This document shows, in pieces, positions 60,401 through 64,000 of a stretch of 64,000 bases of DNA (positions are counted from its first letter, which is position 1; every line of letters starts with the position of its first letter). The notes under the pieces were generated by a model. That model was not told the origin of the DNA and made no database searches. It saw nothing but the letters and a program-made list of their open reading frames with translations. Made by a program: the position numbers and the translations under genes. The DNA is taken from positions 7,199,330 through 7,263,329 of the forward strand of contig CM072154.1 in the NCBI GenBank assembly GCA_036850595.1, written 5' to 3'. This DNA is from Rhyacichthys aspro. Taxonomy: Eukaryota > Chordata > Actinopteri > Gobiiformes > Rhyacichthyidae.

Positions 60401-63400
60401 TGTTCATGCCTAATAATGGATCACTGTTGTTGAGAGTTTGTAGAAGATAGCCAAGTTTGATTCAGCTGGTTTGTTTTTAACTAAGGAAGAAGGTTTAGAG
60501 TCTTATTTAAGAATTTGCCCCGTTGGTTTTTAATATGGAACAGATTTCCTTTCATAGAAAGATGACTTGTGTGGATGAATATGTGGCATTTAATCATGTT
60601 GTCCCAGTCTCAATTGATAAATGGTGTTGTTATTTGGTCTGACTGGAACTCAAACTGAAAAAATACATTTCCTGTAAAAAAATGATTTTATTAGTAACAG
60701 CTTACTATGTTACAATGTTTCTCTAAACTCTTCTTTTCTGCTTGCTCTTTTTCCTTCCAGGACCTCTCAAAGACACTGCTCTTGTACACTGTTCCTGCAG
60801 TTCAGGGCTTCTTCCGCTCCATTTCTTTGTCCAGAGGCAATAACCTGCAGGACACACTCAGGTGAGTATAATGACTTCAACACAACCAGTAAACGGTCAG
60901 TCCAAGCATATTCAGGTTCCACACTAATAAAACTTTCTCAGACACGGTATAGTGAGCAAAAGAGGACCCCTAGTGGTTCATATGTTCACATTGTAATTTG
61001 TGCTTTTATTGCCTCTGTGCAGACACTTAAATAGTTGTTTGTTTTTGGGTTTTTTTCAGGGTTTTGACTTTATGGTTTGACTATGGTCACTGGGCTGATG
61101 TGAACGAGGCTTTAGTGGAGGGTATAAAGACAATCCAAATTGATACATGGCTCCAGGTATGACACATTCATTTAAATTAAAATGTAATTAAAACAAAACT
61201 TTTCTATCATTGATGAGAATATATTTCTGTCTTCAGGTGATCCCCCAGCTTATTGCTCGGATAGACACCCCACGCCCCCTGGTGGGCCGTCTCATTCACC
61301 AGCTGCTCACAGACATCGGCCGGAACCATCCCCAGGTAAGGCCTTATGAATAAATGTAACACTGCACAGTCATTGAACGGTCATTAACTGCAAATGTCTT
61401 GTGTTCATGTCAAAGGCTTTGATTTATCCACTAACTGTGGCCTCCAAGTCTACAACAACAGCCCGACACAACGCTGCTAACAAGATCCTGAAGAACATGT
61501 GTGAACACTGCAACACTTTGGTGCAGCAGGCCATGATGGTACTTTACTTTGTTTTATTGTAAAAAAAAATGTGAGTGATTGAATATTCCTATTCTTTGTT
61601 TCTTTGTATTTAAAGTTTAATTTTTTTAAGCTGTTACATGACAGTATTTGAAACCGATTTGAGGCTTGCACTGAGCAACATTTTAATCATTTTTTCTCTC
61701 TCTGACCCTAAAAAAAGCAATATATATCAATATAGTGTTATTTTTCAATTAAAACATTTTTATTTTTTATGCTCAGGGGAAACTAAAACATCAAAAGCAA
61801 AGCAGAAGGCAAAATCAAGCAGTTTAAAGAGGCCTGGACTAGAATAATTGAAACACTAGATAAAGATCTTTTAGGCTGTGTTCAGACTTGTAGTCTGCTT
61901 CATTTAGTTTGTACTAAGACTAGAAAATTATCAATTTAGTGTGATACATTACCAAAAAGCCCTGGTCCACTAGCATTCACAACTGACATTTTTAACAGCG
62001 GACTAAACAAAACACACTAGATGCACACACCAAAGCTGTTTATCCAAATGCTAAAAAGACATTTACCTTCTTCTTCTTTTACCTGCTCAATGTTTACCTT
62101 CTGCTCATTTTATTTTTTGATGGACATTATTGTTTTGGTTTGTTTTTTCCACAATGGGGAAAATCAAAGTAACATGACCGTAACAAACAGAACGTCACCA
62201 GTTCTGTTTGGGGTTCACATTTCACTCAAACCGTAGAAGAGTTCAGTTGGAAGCAGTCTGAGACATATTTTTAAGTAAAGTCTCGGAGCACTGGTTTGGT
62301 ATGCACAGAACTTCATATGGAGCATTTATTCCTATCCAATTGCACTCACAGAGCATCTTCATAAAGTTTACAGCAAAGTGATTCGAGAAAACTGTCGTGT
62401 TAAATTTGATTTTGTAATATAGCTGATTTTGACATCAAACAATTCAGATCAATGGATTTGATTCATCGCGCAGCCCTAGAGCATTGATTTTTTTTTTTTC
62501 AAATCAACCTAAATCTGCTTCTTCGAAAAAGACATATTCAAATCAGCATTAAAAAAGTTCCCCTGTTCAACAGCAGTATTTGAAGGAAAACAACAGCACC
62601 ACATCATCACAAAGGTCATGCAAAGTTGATCTTCTCCCTGTGTATGGAAATGAAACCTCTTTTGCATTTTTCTTTTTGCGACAATTCAAGGTTTCACGTC
62701 AGAGTCACTTGATATTATATAGAACGACTGTCATTAAAGCTGTTGACCTTTTCTGTCCAGGTAAGTGAAGAGCTTATTCGAGTGGCCATCTTGTGGCACG
62801 AGATGTGGCACGAGGGCCTGGAAGAAGCATCGCGGCTTTATTTCGGTGAGCGCAACGTGAAGGGCATGTTCGCTGTGCTCGAGCCTCTTCACGCCATGAT
62901 GGAGAGGGGACCCCAGACTCTCAAGGAGACCTCTTTTAACCAGGTATGTCGAGTCTTTTCTGAATTCATAAAAGTAATGCACTGTTTATATAACAGATTA
63001 ATGGTTGTTTTTTTTTTAGTTTTCTTCCGACTTCACTTTTAAATCTTCTACTAATGACTTAAGGAAACGCTTCATTACTCTTTATTGAAATCTCCTGAAC
63101 AATAAAACAAGTTCAAGCCAGGACAAGTGTTAAAAGTCATTAACGTTCAATTAACTTCATAACTATGCTTTTAAAAACAGGATTATTTTGATCACCGTAG
63201 CTTAAAGCATGTCTCCAGTCAGACTGTCTTTACAGATGTGCACCATTTAAGATGAAATCCTGCATAATCCAAATGGGAACGGTTTTGTTAAAAGCCTTGA
63301 CATTTAGTTTTATTGTGTGGTTTTGGCGCTTTCTGCTCATTTAAACAGAATGACTCACTGCAGATGCTCTTAAGTGTGTTTGTCTTCCTGCTTTCTACAG

Positions 63401-63535
63401 GCTTACGGCAGGGACTTGATGGAAGCTCAGGACTGGTGCAGGAAGTACATGCGCTCTGGAAATGTCAAAGACCTGACGCAGGCCTGGGATCTGTACTACC
63501 ATGTGTTCAGACGCATCTCCAAGCAGCTGCCACAG
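3303..63535 (+). CDS. mtor: mTOR serine/threonine kinase, central part (24 exons; HEAT end, FAT, FRB)
   Basis: mTOR is the catalytic subunit of mTORC1 and mTORC2, the nutrient and growth-factor kinase complexes acting at the lysosome and cytosol. Twenty-four exons join with consistent phases into 1005 codons without a stop, closely matching human MTOR from about residue 1096 to 2117. In order: end of the HEAT solenoid (to about 1345), complete FAT domain (about 1382-1982), and FRB domain (from about 2021). Landmarks seen: S1261, S1415, C1483, the reported inositol-hexakisphosphate contacts R1749, K1753 and K1788, and FRB residues S2035, F2039, W2101, Y2105 and F2108. Every intron is GT-AG. 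The gene is partial at both ends: N-terminal HEAT repeats, kinase and FATC domains lie outside. angptl7 is nested antisense in the seventh intron. The only notable length change from human is a FAT linker shorter by 17 residues (exon at 59223). Confidence 0.98.
3416..4157 (+). other. mtor: mtor intron
   Basis: 742 bp, gtgagt to gtgtcag. I see no feature in it. Confidence 0.9.
4158..4320 (+). CDS. mtor: mtor exon, HEAT region (human exon 23 equivalent)
   Basis: Completes split K1133, then reads VALETLDRLTESLDFTDYAS and ends VFQLGKK before gtagcc. 163 nt, leaving phase 0; human residues 1134-1187. HEAT repeat with strong identity to human. Confidence 0.97.
4321..4777 (+). other. mtor: mtor intron
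   Basis: 457 bp. A purine/pyrimidine-biased, GC-richer stretch at 4480-4560 is the only compositional feature. Confidence 0.9.
4778..4870 (+). CDS. mtor: mtor exon, HEAT region (human exon 24 equivalent)
   Basis: 31 codons from YQIFIPMVNKV to CRIVK (human 1188-1218), flanked by tttgcag and gtaagc. Phase 0 on both sides. Confidence 0.97.
4871..6187 (+). other. mtor: mtor intron
   Basis: 1.3 kb AT-rich intron; nothing recognised apart from the weak acceptor at its end. Confidence 0.9.
6188..6334 (+). CDS. mtor: mtor exon, HEAT region with S1261 site (human exon 25 equivalent)
   Basis: 49 codons starting GYTLAEEEEDPLIF and ending KKLHVSTTALQK (human 1219-1267). The Ser of LHVS falls exactly at 1261, a reported insulin/PI3K-responsive phosphorylation site. 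The middle, around QLRGNQGDTLVSG, is the most divergent part compared with human. The acceptor (gtggtcacaatag) has a poor pyrimidine tract. Confidence 0.96.
6335..7800 (+). other. mtor: mtor intron
   Basis: 1.47 kb AT-rich intron; no repeat or gene identified. Confidence 0.9.
7801..7943 (+). CDS. mtor: mtor exon, HEAT end (human exon 26 equivalent)
   Basis: Starts AWGAARKVSKDDWLEWLRRL after a strong ctctctctgcag acceptor and ends with AG of split R1315 before gtacac. Human residues 1268-1314. Substitutions against human cluster in the last third (TYIPLAR for AYNPMAR). Confidence 0.97.
7944..8376 (+). other. mtor: mtor intron
   Basis: 433 bp; nothing seen. Open frames crossing it are extensions of the neighbouring exons. 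Confidence 0.9.
8377..8539 (+). CDS. mtor: mtor exon, HEAT-to-FAT junction (human exon 27 equivalent)
   Basis: Begins DLFNAAFLSCWSELSEDQQD after split R1315 and ends LAEFMEHSDK before gttagc; human 1316-1369. Nearly identical to human. Confidence 0.98.
8540..10172 (+). other. mtor: mtor intron with SINE
   Basis: 1.6 kb intron; contains the minus-strand tRNA-derived SINE at 9478-9621 and a poly-T run near 9093. Confidence 0.85.
9478..9621 (-). mobile_element. tRNA-derived SINE, minus orientation
   Basis: Read on the - strand: a tRNA-like head starting GGGGCACCTAGGTGGTTCAC, with a box A-like TGGTTCACCTAATGG and a box B-like GGGTTCAATTTCGG, then a tail with CATTCCTCTCTCTCTTACCC and TTTCCTG typical of a common teleost SINE, ending in an A-run. 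No clean target duplication seen. It lies in the mtor intron before exon 10173. Confidence 0.6.
10173..10318 (+). CDS. mtor: mtor exon, start of FAT domain (human exon 28 equivalent)
   Basis: Begins GPLPLRDDNGIVLLGERAAK and ends LILESLI plus two bases of S1418; human 1370-1417. The Ser of ILES is at 1415, a reported phosphosite. It precedes the 21.3 kb intron that hosts angptl7. Confidence 0.98.
11371..11416. repeat. CA/TA microsatellite
   Basis: A run of acacacac passes into tatatata-rich sequence and ends tatatatatatata. Simple-sequence repeat in the giant intron. Confidence 0.8.
13210..13215 (-). terminator. angptl7: Candidate angptl7 poly(A) signal (ATTAAA)
   Basis: ATTAAA on the - strand about 430 bp after the stop codon. 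It is the commonest variant poly(A) signal, and I saw no AATAAA on this strand between it and the stop. Another ATTAAA follows near 13095. Unproven. Confidence 0.3.
13642..13811 (-). CDS. angptl7: angptl7 exon 5: C-terminal fibrinogen-like segment and stop
   Basis: GYWYNCCTDSNLNGVFYRHG, then GITWYGWHGSNYSLKKVEMK, ending RPVGFHP and TAA at 13644-13642. The human C terminus is RPEDFKP. Confidence 0.96.
13642..16262 (-). CDS. angptl7: Angiopoietin-like 7, complete five-exon gene nested in mtor intron
   Basis: Secreted glycoprotein of the angiopoietin-like family, known for expression in cornea and trabecular meshwork and effects on extracellular matrix and eye pressure. Five exons (16262-15914, 15049-14949, 14874-14680, 14482-14287, 13811-13642) join in frame to 336 residues, against 346 in human. 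A signal peptide (residues 1-19/20, hydrophobic core ILQVTLLLLAV) is followed by a Lys/Pro-rich stretch, a Cys pair (36-37), a coiled coil (about 40-112) and a fibrinogen-like domain (about 117-336). The domain keeps the conserved cysteines (C122, C153, C271, C275, C287, C288), the calcium loop aspartates D267 and D269, and the WYGWHG motif. N-glycosylation sequons lie at N49, N244 and N257. It sits antisense to mtor, as in human. The start codon has A at -3. Confidence 0.97.
14287..14482 (-). CDS. angptl7: angptl7 exon 4: fibrinogen-like domain, calcium loop
   Basis: DWEGETRYAEYGFFTVGNEL to CAALRK plus one base. Contains NYSGN and NNT sequons and the calcium loop NKDNDKC: the human first Asp of the motif is Asn here (N265), but D267 and D269, which align to the direct ligands in fibrinogen gamma, are kept. 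Confidence 0.96.
14680..14874 (-). CDS. angptl7: angptl7 exon 3: fibrinogen-like domain
   Basis: 65 codons, VYCDMDTKGGGWTLIQRRKI to LRIELE. Contains C153 and the GGGWT and GDFWLGN signatures of fibrinogen-related domains. Confidence 0.97.
14949..15049 (-). CDS. angptl7: angptl7 exon 2: start of fibrinogen-like domain
   Basis: Completes D117, then AIYDCASLYSKNYRISGEYK to GTPELN. C122 starts the fibrinogen-like fold. Donor gtaagt; intron 2 is only 74 bp. Confidence 0.96.
15914..16262 (-). CDS. angptl7: angptl7 exon 1: signal peptide and coiled coil
   Basis: Encodes M1 to S116 plus one base of D117. Signal peptide MKLQFILQVTLLLLAVTWAQ, then CCDEV and a heptad-rich segment ending MQLQTLQSATQTSS, as in human ANGPTL7. 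Donor gtaaga at 15913. Intron 1 is 864 bp. Confidence 0.96.
16374..16438 (-). promoter_or_regulatory. angptl7: Candidate angptl7 core promoter (TATA-like and CCAAT elements)
   Basis: On the - strand a TATA-like TATTTAAG lies at 16438-16431, about 170 bp upstream of the start codon, which would place transcription start near 16405 and give a leader of roughly 140 nt. An inverted CCAAT box (CCAAT on the + strand) lies at 16374-16378; if it is the functional element, the start would be closer to the ATG. Position is inferred from motifs only. Confidence 0.35.
21920..22041. promoter_or_regulatory. Cluster of Smad-type CAGAC/GTCTG motifs with hairpin arms
   Basis: Six CAGAC or GTCTG 5-mers lie within 122 bp: 21920, 21937, 21951, 22011, 22024 and 22037, with a seventh at 22179. 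Chance would give about 0.24 in such a length on both strands. Several form perfect short inverted repeats: 21937-21942 with 21950-21955, and 22022-22028 with 22037-22043. Another arm pair is 21910-21916 with 21924-21930. The block is GC-richer than its surroundings and lies about 5.5 kb upstream of the angptl7 promoter. Function is inferred from motif density only. Confidence 0.3.
22472..22610 (+). repeat. Local repeat pair, copy A
   Basis: Matches 24838-24984 along its length with small indels: shared agatgttctcatgctg, atttatgtcat, acatgtt-ggggatttggg, atgttgat and ttttcttaatttct. It lies in the angptl7-hosting intron. No coding frame. Confidence 0.6.
24838..24984 (+). repeat. Local repeat pair, copy B
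   Basis: Partner of 22472-22610, 2.4 kb downstream in the same orientation. Edges fade without terminal repeats, so it may be an old local duplication or two fragments of an unrecognised dispersed repeat. Confidence 0.6.
31602..31677 (+). CDS. mtor: mtor exon, FAT domain (human exon 29 equivalent)
   Basis: Completes S1418 then reads INNKLQQPEAASGVLEYAMK to GEL (human 1419-1443). Acceptor tttctcctcag, donor gtaagt. First exon after the angptl7-containing intron. Confidence 0.97.
31678..32524 (+). other. mtor: mtor intron
   Basis: 847 bp; nothing recognised. Confidence 0.9.
32525..32664 (+). CDS. mtor: mtor exon, FAT domain (human exon 30 equivalent)
   Basis: Reads EIQATWYEKLHEWEDALVAY to ALGE plus two bases of split W1490; human 1444-1489. 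Contains L1460 and C1483, positions altered in reported human activating variants; both are wild type here. Confidence 0.97.
33795..34370 (+). repeat. Duplicated intronic unit, copy 1 (intact x-y order)
   Basis: Segment x (33795-34000, with tgtgcgtgggcag) followed directly by segment y (34019-34370, with agccatccaacag, tcatttcacaagaaaatgat and tcaatagtgactttg). Both segments recur downstream in the same order, so this looks like one arm of an imperfect direct duplication. No coding potential seen. Confidence 0.6.
35630..36390 (+). mobile_element. tRNA-derived SINE relic interrupted by a MITE
   Basis: The left part (35630-35735) has a box B-like GTTTGATCCTG at 35660-35670 after a degenerate box A. 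The right part (36286-36390) carries aattgcccatagtgaatg and gtctctatgcgttatccctg, which match the 3' body of a common teleost SINE. The two parts are split by a 550 bp inverted-repeat element. Divergent and recognised by eye. Confidence 0.5.
35736..36285. mobile_element. 550 bp Tc1/mariner-like MITE inserted in a SINE
   Basis: Ends are inverted repeats matching at about 22 of 26 positions (left CAGTACTATGCAAAGGTTTT, right the complement of CAGTACTGTGCACACGTTTT). TA follows the right end; the left TA is not preserved. No coding frame. The termini resemble a very common fish Tc1/mariner-derived family. Confidence 0.65.
37309..37409 (+). CDS. mtor: mtor exon, FAT domain (human exon 31 equivalent)
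   Basis: Completes W1490, then GQLHQQCCEEWTLVSEETQA to AAWGL plus one base of G1524. 101 nt, phase 2 in and phase 1 out. Human 1491-1523. Confidence 0.97.
37410..39172 (+). other. mtor: mtor intron
   Basis: 1.76 kb; a weak gggcgattatgattat string near 38117 resembles fish MITE ends but has no partner. No gene seen. Confidence 0.85.
39173..39288 (+). CDS. mtor: mtor exon, FAT domain (human exon 32 equivalent)
   Basis: Completes G1524, then HWDSMEEYTCMIPRDTHDGA to DLFSLAQQ (human 1525-1562). Human has Q where this has the initial H. Acceptor gctcctcag, donor gtgggt. Confidence 0.97.
39289..43140 (+). other. mtor: mtor intron
   Basis: 3.85 kb. A GC-richer block at 39735-40080 is a candidate conserved element. 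Otherwise AT-rich, no repeat family recognised. Confidence 0.8.
43141..43218 (+). CDS. mtor: mtor exon, FAT domain (human exon 33 equivalent)
   Basis: 26 codons, CIDKARDLLDAELTAMAGES to SRAYG (human 1563-1588), phase 0 on both sides, tttttccag acceptor and gtaagt donor. Confidence 0.97.
43219..43635 (+). other. mtor: mtor intron
   Basis: 417 bp; nothing seen. Confidence 0.9.
43636..43743 (+). CDS. mtor: mtor exon, FAT domain (human exon 34 equivalent)
   Basis: 36 codons from AMVSCQMLSELEEVIQYKLV to WWERLQ (human 1589-1624), phase 0-0, donor gtgact. Confidence 0.97.
43744..48867 (+). other. mtor: mtor intron
   Basis: 5.1 kb. Holds the nested inverted repeats and TA microsatellite at 45302-45572. 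No coding gene; short frames lack any family resemblance. Confidence 0.8.
45302..45572. repeat. Nested inverted repeats
   Basis: An outer 11 bp pair (GGGAAGAACCC at 45302-45312, GGGTTCTTCCC at 45562-45572) encloses an inner 13 bp perfect pair (45447-45459 and 45514-45526, GAATGGAAACAAT and its complement). A TA microsatellite lies between the left arms. Could be a decayed MITE; no target duplication is visible. Confidence 0.4.
48868..48993 (+). CDS. mtor: mtor exon, FAT domain (human exon 35 equivalent)
   Basis: 42 codons, GCQRIVEDWQKILMVRSLVI to CGKSGRL (human 1625-1666), phase 0-0, TPR-like helices of FAT. Confidence 0.97.
48994..50186 (+). other. mtor: mtor intron with possible conserved element
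   Basis: 1.2 kb. 49680-50040 is GC-richer and contains homeodomain-like ATTGTAATTGATTG at 49889-49902; the rest is AT-rich. Confidence 0.8.
50187..50318 (+). CDS. mtor: mtor exon, FAT domain (human exon 36 equivalent)
   Basis: 44 codons, ALAHKTLVLLLGVDPSKQLD to MWKSARK (human 1667-1710), phase 0-0; GC-rich third positions stand out against the AT-rich introns. Confidence 0.97.
50319..53720 (+). other. mtor: mtor intron with hAT-like MITE
   Basis: 3.4 kb. Contains the 551 bp MITE at 50728-51278, a possible older relative starting at 50453, and a GC-richer block at 52080-52290. Confidence 0.8.
50728..51278. mobile_element. 551 bp hAT-like MITE (TAGGGCTG...CAGCCCTA)
   Basis: Terminal TAGGGCTG and CAGCCCTA are perfect for 8 bp and then degenerate; the flanks aagtgaat and aagggaat match at 7 of 8 positions, consistent with an 8 bp target duplication. 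The interior has no transposase. A second TAGGGCT-like start at 50453 may belong to an older related copy. Confidence 0.6.
53721..53836 (+). CDS. mtor: mtor exon, FAT domain (human exon 37 equivalent)
   Basis: Begins IDAFQHMQHFVQGMQQQAQH and ends LMA plus two bases of split R1749. Human 1711-1748. Q-rich helix conserved. Confidence 0.97.
53837..58558 (+). other. mtor: mtor intron
   Basis: 4.7 kb. GC-richer blocks at 54040-54330 and 56450-56900 interrupt AT-rich sequence; a retroposon relic lies at 55241. No gene seen. Confidence 0.8.
55241..55288 (+). repeat. Short retroposon relic (AAGGGCATCC-type tail)
   Basis: The string gttaagaagggcatccaacc followed by ataaaaactctgcttgaaac resembles the GGAAGGGCATCCGGC-TAAAA tail found in many teleost retroposons. 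Too short to assign a family. Confidence 0.35.
58559..58676 (+). CDS. mtor: mtor exon, FAT domain with inositol-phosphate contacts (human exon 38 equivalent)
   Basis: Completes R1749, then CFLKLGEWQLSLQGINESTI to NWYK. R1749, K1753 and K1788 (last residue) match basic residues reported to line the FAT inositol-hexakisphosphate pocket. Same length as human. Confidence 0.97.
58677..59222 (+). other. mtor: mtor intron
   Basis: 546 bp; nothing recognised. Confidence 0.9.
59223..59420 (+). CDS. mtor: mtor exon, FAT domain with shortened acidic/Ser linker (human exon 39 equivalent)
   Basis: 66 codons from AWHAWAVMNFEAVLHYKHQN to QKKVNE. The first 35 residues match human closely (E1799 present); then a Ser/Asp/Glu-rich linker (ASNSDSEVDSTDHSPVPSP) replaces the longer Thr/Ala-rich human segment, leaving the exon 17 codons shorter. 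Phase 0-0, donor gtgaga. Confidence 0.96.
59421..60760 (+). other. mtor: mtor intron
   Basis: 1.34 kb. A string gtagttttttgtggcatctag near 60025 looks like part of a dispersed fish repeat but I cannot name it. Confidence 0.85.
60761..60861 (+). CDS. mtor: mtor exon, FAT domain (human exon 40 equivalent)
   Basis: DLSKTLLLYTVPAVQGFFRS to QDTL plus two bases of a split Arg (human about 1872-1905). F1888 is present. Confidence 0.97.
61060..61156 (+). CDS. mtor: mtor exon, FAT domain (human exon 41 equivalent)
   Basis: Completes the split Arg then VLTLWFDYGHWADVNEALVE to DTWLQ (human 1906-1937). Followed by an 80 bp intron. Confidence 0.97.
61237..61335 (+). CDS. mtor: mtor exon, FAT domain (human exon 42 equivalent)
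   Basis: 33 codons, VIPQLIARIDTPRPLVGRLI to IGRNHPQ (human 1938-1970), phase 0-0, with 80 bp introns on both sides. Confidence 0.97.
61416..61538 (+). CDS. mtor: mtor exon, FAT end/FRB approach (human exon 43 equivalent)
   Basis: 41 codons, ALIYPLTVASKSTTTARHNA to VQQAMM (human 1971-2011). Acceptor tcaaag lacks the usual pyrimidine at -3. T1977 and V2006 are wild type; C2002 replaces human Ser. Confidence 0.97.
61539..62760 (+). other. mtor: mtor intron before FRB exon
   Basis: 1.2 kb. Carries a gcgcagcccta string at 62468-62478, like the end of a fish MITE, and inverted agtctgctt/aagcagtct strings (near 61892 and 62251), probably decayed transposons. Ends directly in ccag before the exon that starts GTAAGT. 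Confidence 0.8.
62761..62943 (+). CDS. mtor: mtor exon, first half of FRB domain (human exon 44 equivalent)
   Basis: 61 codons, VSEELIRVAILWHEMWHEGL to LKETSFNQ (human 2012-2072), phase 0-0. Contains S2035 and F2039 of the FKBP12-rapamycin binding surface. The exon's first six bases are GTAAGT, a perfect donor consensus directly after the ccag acceptor. Confidence 0.97.
62944..63400 (+). other. mtor: mtor intron
   Basis: 457 bp; nothing recognised. Confidence 0.9.
63401..63535 (+). CDS. mtor: mtor exon, second half of FRB domain (human exon 45 equivalent)
   Basis: 45 codons, AYGRDLMEAQDWCRKYMRSG to SKQLPQ (human 2073-2117). W2101, Y2105 and F2108 are present, so the rapamycin-binding face is complete. 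D2083 and R2090 are conservative changes from human. Last exon in the window. Confidence 0.97.
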
Positions 63536-64000
63536 GTGAGCGGCGCTACTCTGAACAGATGCTCCTATAGCACTGCATTTTTCACCGGAGAGAAATGGGG
63601 TTTTCGGTTTCAAAACATACGGGAAGCTCTAATGCCAAGAGATAAATGCATCCAAAAGACACTGAGGATAACAAAGAAATCCTATTAAATGAAGTACTAC
63701 TTAGACTCAGCCCAGATATTCTCTCAGTTCCTCCTTAAGCATAGTCTAATATTCTATTTTTAAGACCATTTTGACCCTATTGGGACCTGAGGCATTCAGT
63801 ACATTTTCTTCATCTCTTGGCAGCACGGCTTATATATCAACACTTGGGTCATCAGTCTACATTAGATCACATTCCAGCTTAATACGCATAACTACACCAT
63901 AATTAATCAACTATGCAACTTTCCCGGTAATATTTTCTGTCTCGGGTGCAAAGCAATTGCCTCCACAGAAATCCAGATGAATTAAGATACATCCACTTCT
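63536..64000 (+). other. mtor: mtor intron (partial), after last exon in window
   Basis: Begins gtgagc. The next mtor exon, leading into the kinase domain, is not reached. Nothing recognised. Confidence 0.9.

Noticed and set aside
61872..62478. Possible hAT-like element between TAGGCTG and CAGCCCTA
   Set aside because: The left end lacks a G, the 8 bp flanks (agatcttt and gagcattg) do not match, and the interior looks like more than one decayed repeat.

Overview
The window is vertebrate, almost certainly teleost fish, DNA: small exons with canonical GT-AG introns, AT-rich intronic sequence, and several repeat types typical of fish genomes (a family with ACCGTATTTTCCGGACTATA terminal repeats, tRNA-derived SINEs, a Tc1/mariner-like MITE). 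It holds the middle part of one large gene and one complete smaller gene nested inside it.

The large gene is mtor (mechanistic target of rapamycin kinase) on the + strand. Twenty-four consecutive exons (3303 to 63535) join in one open frame of 3015 nt, 1005 codons. By alignment to the human protein as I know it they cover residues about 1096 to 2117: the end of the HEAT-repeat region, the whole FAT domain and nearly all of the rapamycin-binding FRB domain. The N-terminal HEAT repeats lie upstream of the window and the kinase and FATC domains lie downstream. Numbering agrees with landmark human residues (S1261, S1415, C1483, R1749, K1753, K1788, F1888, S2035, W2101, F2108), so these exons correspond to human exons 22 to 45. 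The one clear length change is a linker in the FAT domain that is 17 residues shorter than in human.

The second gene is angptl7 (angiopoietin-like 7) on the - strand, 16262 to 13642, five exons, 336 residues, lying wholly inside the 21.3 kb mtor intron between window exons 7 and 8. This corresponds to human MTOR intron 28, where human ANGPTL7 also lies antisense, so the gene-in-gene arrangement is shared between fish and mammals.

Layout: 1-3302 intron with a 551 bp DNA transposon; 3303-10318 seven mtor exons (end of the HEAT region, start of FAT); 10319-31601 the giant intron with angptl7, a cluster of Smad-type CAGAC/GTCTG motifs upstream of angptl7, and a local repeat pair; 31602-39288 four FAT exons, with an intron holding a duplicated non-coding unit split by a SINE that itself carries a MITE; 39289-53836 five more FAT exons in long introns; 58559-63535 the densely packed last eight exons through FRB; 63536-64000 intron. 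I see no other protein-coding gene, tRNA, rRNA or CRISPR. The remaining open frames are short, lack splice-consistent or family support, and are treated as chance.

Nothing here is a wholly new system. The points most worth a second look are an FRB exon that begins with a perfect 5' splice-site sequence, the Smad-motif cluster, the layered duplication in the intron at 32.7-37.3 kb, and GC-richer intronic blocks that may be conserved regulatory elements.
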